DNA of 64,000 bases from Chloroflexota bacterium (GCA_009840165.1 VXOG01000051.1:1-64000); one strand, 5' to 3'. Positions 16,255 to 25,180 are shown, numbered from the stretch's first letter. Translations and numbers: made by a program. The notes: generated by a model from the sequence alone, not told the origin.

Positions 16255-17645
16255 ATCCTCCGTGTGACGGGGGCGCGCCGGGAAGTTCAAGCCGACGAAG
16301 CTCCGCGCTGGTTTTCGGCGGGGGACTGGCCGGAATCGCCGCCGCCAAGCGACTGGCCGAAGCAGGCTGGCAGGTGACGCTATTGGAAGCCCGGGCGAGT
16401 TTGGGCGGGCGGGTATTCTCCTTTCGCGAACCCCAAAGCGGGCGCGTATTGGACAACGGGCAGCACATAATCGTTGGCGCCTGCGCCAATATGATCGCCT
16501 TCCTGGAAGCAATAGGGGCCAGGCATCTTTGGCATCTGCAACCGCAGCTGGACGTCGCAGTTTACGACCGCAGGCAGCGATTAGGTCGTCTTTACGGAGT
16601 GTCCGCGCCAACGCCGATACACCTTCTTCCAGCGTTCTTGACCTATTCCCACCTGAGATGGCTGGAAAAGGTGAAAGCGGCGCGGGCCATTGTCTCGATG
16701 ATGAGGGTCAACCGACGTGCCCCGGAACTCGAAAGCATGACGTTCTACGATTGGCTGAAAGCGCGGGGCCAACCGGACCGCATAATTGCCAACTTGTGGA
16801 ACGTGCTGATCGAAGGTACATTGAACGACAACATCAGAGAAGTAAGCGCGTCCATGGGGTTGATGATAATACAGGATGGACTCCTCGCCGGACAGCGCAC
16901 TATCAACGTCGGGTATCCAACTGCCCCGCTGAATGACGCGCTCGCTCGCCCCGCTCGGGACCACCTGGAAAAACTGGGAGTCAAAATCATTACCGGGTGT
17001 CCGGTACGCTGCGTCAATATCGATTCAAACCGCCACGTGGAGAGTATAACCATCGGCGATGGCAGTAGATTGCAAGCCGACGCCTACGTCAGCGCGGTTC
17101 CTTTCTGGACTCTGCCCAAACTATTTTCGGGTTCAATGGCGGAGAAATCGATGGTACGGCAGCTGTCCAATTTGCAAACCTCCCCCATAGTCAATGTCTA
17201 TCTCCAGTACGATCAGCCAGTCATGGCGCATGATTTCTGCTACGTCCTCAATAGTCCGTTGCAGTGGGTTTTCAATTCGACTTTCATCTATGGAGACCGA
17301 ATGCAGGAGAATCAACAATCGCTTTCCGTGTCGGTCAGCGCGGCTTGGGAATATATTGACGTTGAGCGATCCCGATTCGCCGACACCATAACCCACGAGA
17401 TGCTGGCAGCTTTTCCCAAAGCCCGGGATGCGACACTGCTTGACGCGGTGGTGGTGAAACAGCGCAACGCCACTTTCAGATGTATCCCCGGCGCCAACGG
17501 GCACCGTCCGGGTCCGCGCACCGAGTCTCCCAACTTGTTCCTCGCAGGCGAATGGACGAACACGGGATGGCCGTCCACTATGGAGAGCGCGGTGATCAGT
17601 GGTTATAATGCCGCTGAGGCAGTTATGTCATCAGAATGGGACTAA
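16242..17645 (+). CDS. hpnE: Hydroxysqualene dehydroxylase HpnE
   Basis: 467-residue FAD amine-oxidase-fold protein that reduces hydroxysqualene to squalene. The dinucleotide fingerprint GGGLAGIAAAKRLAEAG and the following Glu (LLEA) start near residue 25. GRVFSF and the C-terminal FLAGEWTNTGWPSTMESAVISG segment, which closes the FAD site, are intact. GTG at 16242 lies inside hpnD; the first 20 residues are not conserved, so a slightly later start is possible. Confidence 0.93.
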   Translation: MVEVNPPCDGGAPGSSSRRSSALVFGGGLAGIAAAKRLAEAGWQVTLLEARASLGGRVFSFREPQSGRVLDNGQHIIVGACANMIAFLEAIGARHLWHLQPQLDVAVYDRRQRLGRLYGVSAPTPIHLLPAFLTYSHLRWLEKVKAARAIVSMMRVNRRAPELESMTFYDWLKARGQPDRIIANLWNVLIEGTLNDNIREVSASMGLMIIQDGLLAGQRTINVGYPTAPLNDALARPARDHLEKLGVKIITGCPVRCVNIDSNRHVESITIGDGSRLQADAYVSAVPFWTLPKLFSGSMAEKSMVRQLSNLQTSPIVNVYLQYDQPVMAHDFCYVLNSPLQWVFNSTFIYGDRMQENQQSLSVSVSAAWEYIDVERSRFADTITHEMLAAFPKARDATLLDAVVVKQRNATFRCIPGANGHRPGPRTESPNLFLAGEWTNTGWPSTMESAVISGYNAAEAVMSSEWD

Positions 17646-17657
17646 GGAAAACGGAGA

Positions 17658-18335
17658 GTGGTCGTGCCGGATCAATGGGCTGAACAGCGACAGGAACTGA
17701 CCGAGGCCACCCAGGAGATGTACCGCCGCGGCCTGGTGGGAGCCTATTCGGGCAACACCAGCATCAGGCTGACCGGGTCGGGAGACGATGGGCTATTGCT
17801 GGTTACCCCCACGCATCATCCTTACTATCGACTCCGGCCCGAGGAGTTGGTGGTCGTGGACCTGGATGGCGAACCTGTGGCAAAAGGTGGGATGCGCCCA
17901 TCTTCGGAAACGCGCCTGCACCTTGAGATTTACAAAAGACGCGCTGACGTTCAGGCAGTGGCGCATACGCACTCCATTCACGCTTCCGCGGCCTCCGTGG
18001 TTGGCAGAGACATTCCGGCGTTGATCGACGAAATGTTGCTCACCGTCGGCGGCCCAGTAAAGGTCAGCAAATATGCTTTCCCCGGTACGCAGCAGTTGGC
18101 CGAGGAAGCTTACGCAGCGTTGGGCGAGCGCAATGCCGCGCTGTTGCGCAATCATGGCGTGGTGAGTGTTGGCCCAGACATTTGGGAGGCTTTGGAAGTC
18201 GCAGACCTGGTGGAGCGGCTGGCACAGATCTTCATTCTGGCTCGAAATTTTGGGCCGCGCGCCGCAACGACTCTCCCGGACGACGCTATAGCCGCAGAAT
18301 TAGCAATGTTCCACAGCAGCGCGTCCAGCGCATGA
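17658..18335 (+). CDS. Class II aldolase/adducin family protein
   Basis: 225-residue zinc aldolase of the fuculose-phosphate/ribulose-phosphate class. The substrate-phosphate loop SGNTSIR, the catalytic Glu segment SSETRLHLEIY, the zinc ligands HTHS and the third His in RNHGVVS are all present. It begins 12 bases after hpnE (GTG start), which places it in the hopanoid operon. A role in processing the ribose-derived hopanoid side chain, or the sugar phosphate released from it, is an inference; such aldolases also serve sugar catabolism. Confidence 0.88.
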   Translation: MVVPDQWAEQRQELTEATQEMYRRGLVGAYSGNTSIRLTGSGDDGLLLVTPTHHPYYRLRPEELVVVDLDGEPVAKGGMRPSSETRLHLEIYKRRADVQAVAHTHSIHASAASVVGRDIPALIDEMLLTVGGPVKVSKYAFPGTQQLAEEAYAALGERNAALLRNHGVVSVGPDIWEALEVADLVERLAQIFILARNFGPRAATTLPDDAIAAELAMFHSSASSA

Positions 18336-18378
18336 GGCAGGCGAGCACGGCGAACCAGGAATAAAACTTGGAATAACC

Positions 18379-19419
18379 ATGTCCACCGCACCATTGACGC
18401 CAGTCACTTACCCTCGGGTGATTGCCGTAGTCGGCTCTTCCAGCAATTTTGGAGCCCTGTTGCTGGCGGAACTGGGAGCTACGCTGCCCGATTGCCAACT
18501 GGTAGCAATCGATAGCTATCCGCTATTGCGACCAGTGAAACAGGTCTCGGCGTATCGAATGGAACCCAACCGCACCGGGGCGATACTGACCATTGATGAC
18601 ATCCCGGAGGTGATGCAACTGAAGGCGTGGGATATGGTTCTTGACAATCGGCGGCTCACCATGGCGGACGTGGCGGACGTGTTCCACCTTGAATCCGTGG
18701 ACTGCGTGGTCCATGTGGGCAGCCTGTATGACAGGTCAAACCCCGAACAGTTTGTGCGCGATACTGAAAACTGGGTACAAGCTTGTCAGCTAGCAGGCGT
18801 TCGTCAGTTGGTTTACTTGTCCGATATTCGCGTGTATGGAACCAAAGGAGAAAATCCGATTCCTCTCACCGAACGCTCCAACCTGAATCCGGCTGCGGAA
18901 CATCGCTTTATACTGGACGCCGAGTTGCAATTGCAAGAAAGTTTCGGTAGCGCCGGCCCTCCCGACAGCCTGAAAATCGCGGTGCTGAGGTCTGCGATGA
19001 CGGCCGGACCCAGCGGGTGCAGTCCCGCGACGGATGAGTTGCTCTGGCCGGCGGTCGCATCAAACCGAAATCGCAGTATTCCGATCCAGTTGGTCCACCA
19101 GCACGACCTTACGCGAGCAGTCTGGCTCACCCTTTTGCATCAACTCAACGGCATCTATAACGTTGCCAGCCGGGGTGTAGTGAGATCAAAAGACGTGCTG
19201 GATATGTTTCAAAACGGGACGGGAAGCAAAGCGAACCGATCCAAATCTAAACGCCGAGCCAAGTCAGCCGCTCATGGCATGGGCAAGCATCCTCTGATCG
19301 TTTCGGACACCAAATTCAGGCAGGCAGCGAAATTTGAGGCGGCCTATTCTTCCGAGCAGACCGCCCGAGCGTACTGTCATTCATATTTGTACGGGATGAG
19401 TTCGGGACATGACCAGTGA
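18379..19419 (+). CDS. Atypical NAD-binding SDR/epimerase-like protein
   Basis: 346 residues with an extended-SDR layout: the N-terminal beta strand VIAVVGSSSNFGALLLAEL, YLSDIRVYGTKGE in the middle, and an HQHDLTRAVWLTL segment. The glycine motif is degenerate (GSSSNFG rather than GxxGxxG), and no YxxxK is seen where the catalytic pair should lie (RFILDAELQ). A basic stretch (KANRSKSKRRAKS) lies near the C-terminus. It may bind a nucleotide without redox catalysis. It overlaps the nucleoside hydrolase start by 11 bases, so it belongs to the same operon. Confidence 0.7.
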   Translation: MSTAPLTPVTYPRVIAVVGSSSNFGALLLAELGATLPDCQLVAIDSYPLLRPVKQVSAYRMEPNRTGAILTIDDIPEVMQLKAWDMVLDNRRLTMADVADVFHLESVDCVVHVGSLYDRSNPEQFVRDTENWVQACQLAGVRQLVYLSDIRVYGTKGENPIPLTERSNLNPAAEHRFILDAELQLQESFGSAGPPDSLKIAVLRSAMTAGPSGCSPATDELLWPAVASNRNRSIPIQLVHQHDLTRAVWLTLLHQLNGIYNVASRGVVRSKDVLDMFQNGTGSKANRSKSKRRAKSAAHGMGKHPLIVSDTKFRQAAKFEAAYSSEQTARAYCHSYLYGMSSGHDQ

Positions 19420-20353
19420 AACCAGGAACAAGGCGATACCCGTCATCGTCGATACCGACCCCGGCGTCGATGACGCGGTTGCCATCCTCATGCTGTTGGG
19501 CGACCCGACGTGTGAGATCGTCGGGTTCACCACCACGGCGGGAAACGTTCCCCTGGCACGTTCCACCAGGAACACCCTTGCCCTGCTGGAGTACGCGGGA
19601 CGTTTGGACATCCCGGTGTGCCGCGGCGCGGCGCGTCCGGTGCGCGGGCGTTTCGCTTATGCTCGACACGTTCACTCGGCGGCAGGGCTGACTCGACGAT
19701 TGCCCGACCCATCCATGCACCCCTCTGAAATCGGAGCGGTCCAGTTCATGGAGCGCACATTGATGGATACGCGCAGCCCGGTCACCGTCATCGCGCTAGG
19801 ACCACTCACCAACCTGGCCCGGCTGTGGAGACGAAACCCGGCAGCGTTGCAGTCTGCCGAACGGATAGTCGTGATGGGCGGAGCGGTGCACACTGAGGGC
19901 AACGCCACGCCGCACGCGGAGTTCAACTTTTACAGCGACCCAACGGCGGCGCGGATCATCATGGAGTCCGGCTTGCCGATAACGCTGATTGACCTGGCGG
20001 CGTGTCGGCAAGTGTCCATCTCGCGGGATCAAGCCCACCGGGTCCGCAGCGCCAGTCGGCTGGGAACCCTGGCCGCCGAACTGCTCCACGGCTGGTTCGA
20101 CAGAGATCCGGCGCGCCAGGATTTTCATCTGTACGATCCGTTGGCAGCGCTCGCCGTCACTCACCCGCACGTAGTCGAACTGGACGGCACTACAATGACG
20201 GTAGTGGATTCAGACGTTACGGACGACGGCGCGATGTGGGGGAAGTGCGAGGTGGTTGACGCCAACCAGGGGCCGACGCTGGTGGCGGCTCCTGACCGGG
20301 TGGACAGCGCGGCAGCGCATTCAGCGATCCAGCACTTGCTGGAATGGACATAG
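19409..20353 (+). CDS. Inosine/uridine-preferring nucleoside hydrolase family protein
   Basis: 314 residues. The calcium-binding DTDPGVDDAVAI signature at the N-terminus is complete; the GPLTNLA, GGAVHTEGN and EFNFYSDPTAA segments follow, ending with DPLAAL. Members cleave the N-glycosidic bond of ribonucleosides. Within the hopanoid operon it could act on adenosylhopane-type substrates or salvage free nucleosides; this is an inference, as hpnG is also present. It overlaps both neighbours. Confidence 0.9.
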   Translation: MTSETRNKAIPVIVDTDPGVDDAVAILMLLGDPTCEIVGFTTTAGNVPLARSTRNTLALLEYAGRLDIPVCRGAARPVRGRFAYARHVHSAAGLTRRLPDPSMHPSEIGAVQFMERTLMDTRSPVTVIALGPLTNLARLWRRNPAALQSAERIVVMGGAVHTEGNATPHAEFNFYSDPTAARIIMESGLPITLIDLAACRQVSISRDQAHRVRSASRLGTLAAELLHGWFDRDPARQDFHLYDPLAALAVTHPHVVELDGTTMTVVDSDVTDDGAMWGKCEVVDANQGPTLVAAPDRVDSAAAHSAIQHLLEWT

Positions 20354-20367
20354 CCGAGGATTATGAC

Positions 20368-21807
20368 ATGGTCAACGCTAATCGTGTTCTCGTGGTGGTG
20401 TTTGACGGCTTGCAGCCGGCGCAGATAACGCCGGAACTGATGCCCAATCTCACAGAATTCGCGCGCGCCGGGGTGACCCTGGCTAATCATCACCCAGTCT
20501 TTCCCACCGTAACCAGGGTGAACGTTTCGAGCCTGGTCACTGGATGTCTGCCGGGCCGGCATGGACTGGCGGGGAACACGTTTTTGTGCCGGGACTACGA
20601 TCCGCACCGGGTTATCCCCGCGATGGAACCAACGCTGCAAGCCATCGTCGATACCACGGGCCGGGCGTTGCTGGTTCCAACGCTGGCCGATATTCTCCAC
20701 CGGCACGGCATGACATACGTGGCAATAGGCACCGGCACCAGCGGCAACGCTTACATGCAAAACCCGAATGCCGAAGGGTCGGGCGGAGCAACCATACACC
20801 CGGATTTCACGCTGCCCAGGCCCCTTTACGCAGAACTGGAAGAACGGTTCGGCGAGTGGCCAGCGCAAGACTTGCCCAACACGGCGCGTCTGGTTCACGC
20901 GCGCCGGATTTTAACCGAGTACATTCTGCCCGAGCTCGACCCGGCGGTGACGCTGATATGGTCGTCCGAACCGGACAAGACTCAGCATGAGGACGGCGTC
21001 GGACTCGGGAGGGCGAGTCAAGCCTTGAACGAAGCGGATGCAGAATTCGGCGAAATACTATCCTGGCTGGACCGCAATGGGCGGCTGGAAACCACAGACA
21101 TTTTCATCGCGTCAGACCATGGCTATTCGACCATCAGCGCAGCTATTCCGATCGAGAGCATGATGCGTGAGTCAGGGTTCGCGACCGTCGATGAGCAGGG
21201 CGGAGTAGCGGTGGCCGGCAACGGCGGTTCGGCTCTGTATTACGTTCACAAGAATGATCCGGGCGTTGCGGAATCGCTAGCCCGATGGCTGACAGCCCAT
21301 GATTGGTGCGGGCCACTGTTCGCGTCGGAGCGGGTCGGGCAACCGGCGGGCGCTCTGCCGGCATCGTTGATTGGTTGCGACGGACCACGTTCGCCGGACT
21401 TGATCATGTCGTTCGCATGGAACAGCGATCCGAACTCATCAGGCTACCCCGGACACGCATTTTCTACTGGCGGAGCGGCAGGTCAGGGTCAACACGGGAG
21501 CTTGAGCCGACACGAACTGAAGAACGTAGGACTGGCCGGCGGGCCATCAATCCGCGAAGGCGCCGCAATCGACACGCCCACCGGCAACATTGACCTGGCG
21601 CCCACCATCCTGCACTTGCTGGGATTCAGCGATACGGCCCCGTCAATGGATGGTCGGGTTCTCAATGAGGCATTGCAAGACGCCGGCGCACCGCTGCCGG
21701 GTCGGTGGAGCGCCACTTATGAAGCCGAGGCAAAGGGATACCGGCAGCGTATCCAGATCAGCCACATGGGGGCGTCCCGGTACGTGGACTGGGGCAACCG
21801 GGTATAG
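20368..21807 (+). CDS. Alkaline-phosphatase-fold phosphodiesterase (NPP-like)
   Basis: About 479 residues of the type I phosphodiesterase/nucleotide pyrophosphatase family. The metal and nucleophile residues are readable: Asp in VVFDGLQ, Thr in FPTVTRVN, Asp/His in SEPDKTQHED, Asp-His in ASDHGYST, and His in GQHGSL. There is no signal peptide, so it is probably cytosolic. ATG 20368 has GAGG nine bases upstream; an earlier start at 20344 would overlap the previous gene. It is the last gene of the operon; what it hydrolyses is unknown. Confidence 0.87.
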   Translation: MVNANRVLVVVFDGLQPAQITPELMPNLTEFARAGVTLANHHPVFPTVTRVNVSSLVTGCLPGRHGLAGNTFLCRDYDPHRVIPAMEPTLQAIVDTTGRALLVPTLADILHRHGMTYVAIGTGTSGNAYMQNPNAEGSGGATIHPDFTLPRPLYAELEERFGEWPAQDLPNTARLVHARRILTEYILPELDPAVTLIWSSEPDKTQHEDGVGLGRASQALNEADAEFGEILSWLDRNGRLETTDIFIASDHGYSTISAAIPIESMMRESGFATVDEQGGVAVAGNGGSALYYVHKNDPGVAESLARWLTAHDWCGPLFASERVGQPAGALPASLIGCDGPRSPDLIMSFAWNSDPNSSGYPGHAFSTGGAAGQGQHGSLSRHELKNVGLAGGPSIREGAAIDTPTGNIDLAPTILHLLGFSDTAPSMDGRVLNEALQDAGAPLPGRWSATYEAEAKGYRQRIQISHMGASRYVDWGNRV

Positions 21808-21814
21808 AAGTCTC

Positions 21815-21902
21815 TGGCGGAGGGAGTGGGATTCGAACCCACGAGGGTATTAGCCCTGCCGGTTTTCAAGACCGGTGCATTCGTCCACTCTGCCATCCCT
21901 CC
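21815..21902 (-). tRNA. tRNA-Ser (anticodon UGA)
   Basis: Reading the minus strand, a 7-bp acceptor stem GGAGGGA/TCCCTCC, D-arm GCAG-AGTGGACGAATG, anticodon loop CTTGAAA with TGA, a long variable arm (AGGGCTAATACCCT) and TGGGTTCGAATCCCA T-arm are all seen. The long variable arm is diagnostic for Ser. G73 and an encoded CCA (21815-21817 on the plus strand) are present. It lies convergent to the hopanoid operon end. Confidence 0.97.
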
Positions 21903-21948
21903 GCAACGAGCGATAGCGGTTTATCCAGTATAGCAGGGCGTGGGCTGC

Positions 21949-23397
21949 CTACACCCTGCGTAGCAACTCCGCCTCCAACCGGTCGGCGTCAAAGGCTTCG
22001 GTGGACGAGGCGACTTTGACATCGCCCTCGCGCACCATGCGTTCGGCTTCGCTCTCCTCCATGACTTCCGGCAGAGCCTCCTCGCGCTCACGCTGACGGA
22101 TTACGTCGCGGTTGTGGTCGGCAAAGAGCCGGCGCATTGCCACCACCACCGAGTCGGTGGAAGACAGGTATTCAGGCATGGCGTACTGGGTGTACTTCTC
22201 GGCGTCGTAGTCCTGGTTGCGGAAATTGAAGTTGAGCTCCCAGTTGCGATAGGGCCAGGTTGCGCCGCGGATAATCCGACGGAAGAACCCGGGTCGTTTT
22301 TCGTACCGCTCCACGTTGAGGTACACCATGCGAGTCAGGTTCTCCTCGACGGGCACGGGCCAGCGGGTGCTGCGGAAGTAGCGGGCGTTGCCGCCGGTAC
22401 GGGACATTCCGGGCAGGCGGGTGCCGTTCCACTCGTTCAGGTCGGGCGTCTCAGCGGAAGCGCCACGCCTGTAGTAGGGATCTTGCCCCCGGCGGCGAGC
22501 CTTCCAGTCGAAGAACCAGGTCCAGAGCAGGCGGTAACGATGCAGGGGCCAAACGCCGTCCACGCCTGGGTAGTACATCTGGTAGGGGATTTTGCCTTCC
22601 TCGTCGTAGTAATACTGCTCCACGGAGGATTTTCCGCTGCCCGGCCGGTAGTGGACGTTCTTGTTGTTGACCAAGTTGGTGCGATAACCCAGCGGTGTGC
22701 GGGGGCGGCCGCCAACCCGGCTGCCCAGGATGCGCAGGGCGTTGCGGTGAACCATGAAGGCGTTGTGGGCGTCCATGGTGTTTTCCAGCACCAGCACCCA
22801 GTTGCAATCGAACATATCGAAGGACGGACGGCAGATGTTGTGCTCCTCGAACATTTCGGGAGGAATGTCTTCCTGGGGATCGACGGGTTCCCCCTCGCCC
22901 ATCCAGACGAAGACCATTCCCTTGAGGGTAACGGTGGGGAACTTGCGGGCTTTCATGCCGGGCGCGCCGACCATCATGGACTCGGGGCCCTCGGTGAGAA
23001 ACGCCACGCAGTTGCCATCGCCGTCGAAGGTAGCACCGTGGTAGGGACAAGTCAGGAACCCTTCGAAATAGCACCGACCCATGGACAGATAGACAGCGCG
23101 ATGCGGGCACCAATCGAGCAGCGCCTGAACCTCGCCCTGCTTGTCCTTGAAGAACACCACATCGGTGCCCAGCATCCGCAGCATGTTGGGCTGGTTTTTC
23201 TTCACGTCCTTGGCGGGCAGGGCCGGGTACCAGTATTCCCGGAAACCCAGCGGCGGGATGCGGCTGCGCCGGTCACGGGGGTTGTCCGGCCTTTTGAAAG
23301 GCGGCGTGGAATCGAATCCCTGGAATCCCCGTCGCATTTTCTTGTAGCCGCCGGGATAGCCGGAAAGCGGTTTGAGCAAGAGGCGCTTGAGTCCCAT
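21949..23397 (-). CDS. Rieske non-heme iron oxygenase, alpha-type subunit
   Basis: 482 residues. The Rieske [2Fe-2S] ligands are C97-P-H99 and C117-P-Y-H120. The mononuclear iron region reads NWVLVLENTMDAHNAFMVHR with E205, D209, H211 and H217. The usual spacing is D-x2-H-x4-H, while here the first His comes one residue early, so iron ligation may differ. Such enzymes hydroxylate or demethylate aromatic and terpenoid substrates with a separate reductase, which is not encoded nearby. It lies 164 bases downstream of a BenD-like dehydrogenase on the same strand. Confidence 0.9.
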   Translation of the reverse strand: MGLKRLLLKPLSGYPGGYKKMRRGFQGFDSTPPFKRPDNPRDRRSRIPPLGFREYWYPALPAKDVKKNQPNMLRMLGTDVVFFKDKQGEVQALLDWCPHRAVYLSMGRCYFEGFLTCPYHGATFDGDGNCVAFLTEGPESMMVGAPGMKARKFPTVTLKGMVFVWMGEGEPVDPQEDIPPEMFEEHNICRPSFDMFDCNWVLVLENTMDAHNAFMVHRNALRILGSRVGGRPRTPLGYRTNLVNNKNVHYRPGSGKSSVEQYYYDEEGKIPYQMYYPGVDGVWPLHRYRLLWTWFFDWKARRRGQDPYYRRGASAETPDLNEWNGTRLPGMSRTGGNARYFRSTRWPVPVEENLTRMVYLNVERYEKRPGFFRRIIRGATWPYRNWELNFNFRNQDYDAEKYTQYAMPEYLSSTDSVVVAMRRLFADHNRDVIRQREREEALPEVMEESEAERMVREGDVKVASSTEAFDADRLEAELLRRV

Positions 23398-23484
23398 AAT
23401 CGCTGCTCCCGTCTGGTGACGCGAAGGATTTCGGACATATTAGCAGAAAGGGTGAGGCGTTGTTCGCCTCCAACGCCGGGAGGC

Positions 23485-23566
23485 TGGATTCCGGCTTGCG
23501 CCGGAATGACGGTATGAGCAGGCCGGAGTGACGGTATGAGTAGGCCGGAATGACGATATGATCAGA
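23485..23566. repeat. Family B repeat with 22-bp x3 tandem extension
   Basis: A family B palindrome (CTGGATTCCGGC-TTGC-GCCGGAATGACGG, 23485-23512) continues into three 22-base tandem units, 23501-23522, 23523-23544 and 23545-23566. Each begins GCCGGA(A/G)TGACG(G/A)TATGA. The tail of the palindrome has been amplified. It fills the Rieske-SDR intergenic gap. Confidence 0.85.
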
Positions 23567-24404
23567 ATGGGTAGGGCTGGCCGCCGCCGGCCGCCAGAAC
23601 CTGGCCGGTGATGTAGGAAGCGTCGTGGGACGCCAGGAAGGCGATGGCCGCAGCCTGTTCGTCGGCTACGCCGCGCCGGCCCATGGGTATTTCCGAGTTG
23701 CGGGTCGCCGAGCGGTATTCTTCCTGATCGGCGCGTTCGCTGGGCGGCAACTCGGGCGGAATGACGGCGACGCCGTGGTCTCGCGGGGTTATGCGGTCGT
23801 CGGCCGCGGTGCCGCTAGGAGCGACGCAGTTGACGCGGATGCCCAGGTGGGCGACCTCGCGGGCCAATGAGGTAGTGAGTCCGATCTGGGCGGCTTTGGC
23901 AGCGGCGTAGGGCACGCGGAAGCGTCCGGTTACGGCGTGGGTGGCGATGTTGACGATGGACCCGGAACCTTGCTCAATCATGTAAGGCAGGACGGCTCGG
24001 CTGCACCACATAGCCGTCCAGAAGCTGCGGTCAATCTCGGCTTGGATTTGGTCGGGAGTGTAATACTGGAAGGACTGGAACCAGATGGTTCCGCCGGCGA
24101 TGTTGGCGAGGACATCGATTCTGCCGTAGGCGTCCTGAGCTTTAGTCATCAACGCCTCGGCGCTTTCCCACTGCGATAGATCTCCGAGAGCAATCTCGCA
24201 GGAACCGCCGAAGTCCAGGATGGCCTGACGCACGCGCTCGGAGGACTCGGCAACCATGTCTCCGATTACGATGGACGCGCCTTCCTGGGCCAAGCGACGG
24301 GCCGTTGCCGCGCCGATGCCCTGGCCCCCGCCGGTAATTACGGCGACCTGGCCTTCAAATCGACGGGCGCCGGCGGCTTTGGGGTCTAGAATTCCTACCA
24401 TCAT
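23562..24404 (-). CDS. BenD-like SDR dehydrogenase
   Basis: 280-residue classical SDR. The NAD motif GGGQGIGAATARRLAQEG and the YAAAK active site (VPYAAAKAA) are present. Segments FQYYTPDQIQAEIDRSFW and WCSRAVLPYMIEQG strongly recall benzoate cis-diol dehydrogenase BenD. The usual active-site Ser region reads IATHAVTG, with Ala-Thr where Ser-Ser is expected, so activity may be altered. It starts with an ATGA overlap on the upstream membrane protein gene. Together with the Rieske oxygenase it could oxidise a cis-diol product; substrate unknown. Confidence 0.85.
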   Translation of the reverse strand: MMVGILDPKAAGARRFEGQVAVITGGGQGIGAATARRLAQEGASIVIGDMVAESSERVRQAILDFGGSCEIALGDLSQWESAEALMTKAQDAYGRIDVLANIAGGTIWFQSFQYYTPDQIQAEIDRSFWTAMWCSRAVLPYMIEQGSGSIVNIATHAVTGRFRVPYAAAKAAQIGLTTSLAREVAHLGIRVNCVAPSGTAADDRITPRDHGVAVIPPELPPSERADQEEYRSATRNSEIPMGRRGVADEQAAAIAFLASHDASYITGQVLAAGGGQPYPF

Positions 24405-24841
24405 TCACTTGCGGAGCTGTCGGGCGGGTTGTCTCTCTTACCATTGCGCAGGCGCGCGTTCTCGGCTTCAAGCTCAGCGACGCGCCGCTGCAATTCGCCA
24501 ATGACTGGGGATTCGTCGGTTGGAGCGCTATGACCGTTCCGCTCCAACACAGCGGTAAGCGCGGTTATCGTACCAGTCAATGCAGTCATCATCTCCTGGT
24601 GCCGTCGCTCCGCCGCTTCACGTTCTTCACGGCGGATCCGTTCGGCTTCCGCCCGGTCGCGGCGACGGTCTCTGCGGTCAAAGTAATGCGTAAGCAACTG
24701 CGGCACTCCGAGGACGGCCAGCACGATGGCGATGTATGCTGCACCCTCGAGGTATTGTAGCGTACTACAGCAGGTTGCCGTCAAACCGGCGGTAAGTTCA
24801 ACTTGGGGTCGCATCGGCGCTGGAAAAGAATTCCTTTTCAA
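24401..24841 (-). CDS. Unknown membrane-anchored coiled-coil protein
   Basis: 146 residues, no family recognised. One hydrophobic segment (AAYIAIVLAVLGVPQLL, about 34-50) is followed by a very basic/acidic helix (DRRDRRRDRAEAERIRREE) and a second heptad-like stretch near the end (IGELQRRVAELEAENARLR), so it probably forms a membrane-anchored coiled coil facing the cytosol. Its last bases overlap the SDR start (ATGA), and its start lies inside the upstream hypothetical gene, so the order is operon-like. The start is uncertain. Confidence 0.6.
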   Translation of the reverse strand: MKRNSFPAPMRPQVELTAGLTATCCSTLQYLEGAAYIAIVLAVLGVPQLLTHYFDRRDRRRDRAEAERIRREEREAAERRHQEMMTALTGTITALTAVLERNGHSAPTDESPVIGELQRRVAELEAENARLRNGKRDNPPDSSASE

Positions 24842-25124
24842 GGTCGGGGTCTGCGACGCTCAGCAAGCCGTTGGTGTAGAGGCGGCAAGCGCGGAGCCAG
24901 AGCACCAGGATGGCGTTGTTGACGTACATTTGCGGTAGCTCGCGTCCGTGGGCCATGCGGGCGTTGGCGCGGATGCCCGCCTCGAAGAATTGCTCTAAAA
25001 AAGGCGTTGGCTCGTTGTCCAGGGCGCACGCCTCGAGGATTTCCGGCGGGGCGTCGCGGCAGAGCATGGCCGGAGAATTCTCCGCGAGGCTTATGTAATC
25101 AGGTTCCTGGGCTTGTGTGATCAT
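24798..25124 (-). CDS. Hypothetical protein
   Basis: 108 residues, not recognised. Acidic, mostly alpha-helical by composition, with a conserved-looking NNAILVLWLRACRLYTNGLL core. No signal peptide or metal motif. It is the first gene of the minus-strand group leading to the BenD-like SDR and overlaps the next gene by 44 bases. The nearby family A palindrome (25153) separates it from the NHL gene. Confidence 0.55.
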   Translation of the reverse strand: MITQAQEPDYISLAENSPAMLCRDAPPEILEACALDNEPTPFLEQFFEAGIRANARMAHGRELPQMYVNNAILVLWLRACRLYTNGLLSVADPDLEKEFFSSADATPS

Positions 25125-25152
25125 ATTTGCTGCGTCTGTCGCCCGGGTAAAA

Positions 25153-25180
25153 GTAGGGGCGAATGATTATTCGCCCCTAC
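25153..25180. repeat. GTAGGGGC-class palindrome (family A)
   Basis: 12-bp arms GTAGGGGCGAAT / ATTCGCCCCTAC around GATT. The core is identical to the copy at 31547, 6.4 kb away. Confidence 0.85.

Noticed and set aside
22114-23517. 467-codon plus-strand frame opposite the Rieske gene
   Set aside because: The Rieske and iron-site motifs on the minus strand are decisive; the plus frame runs into a repeat.
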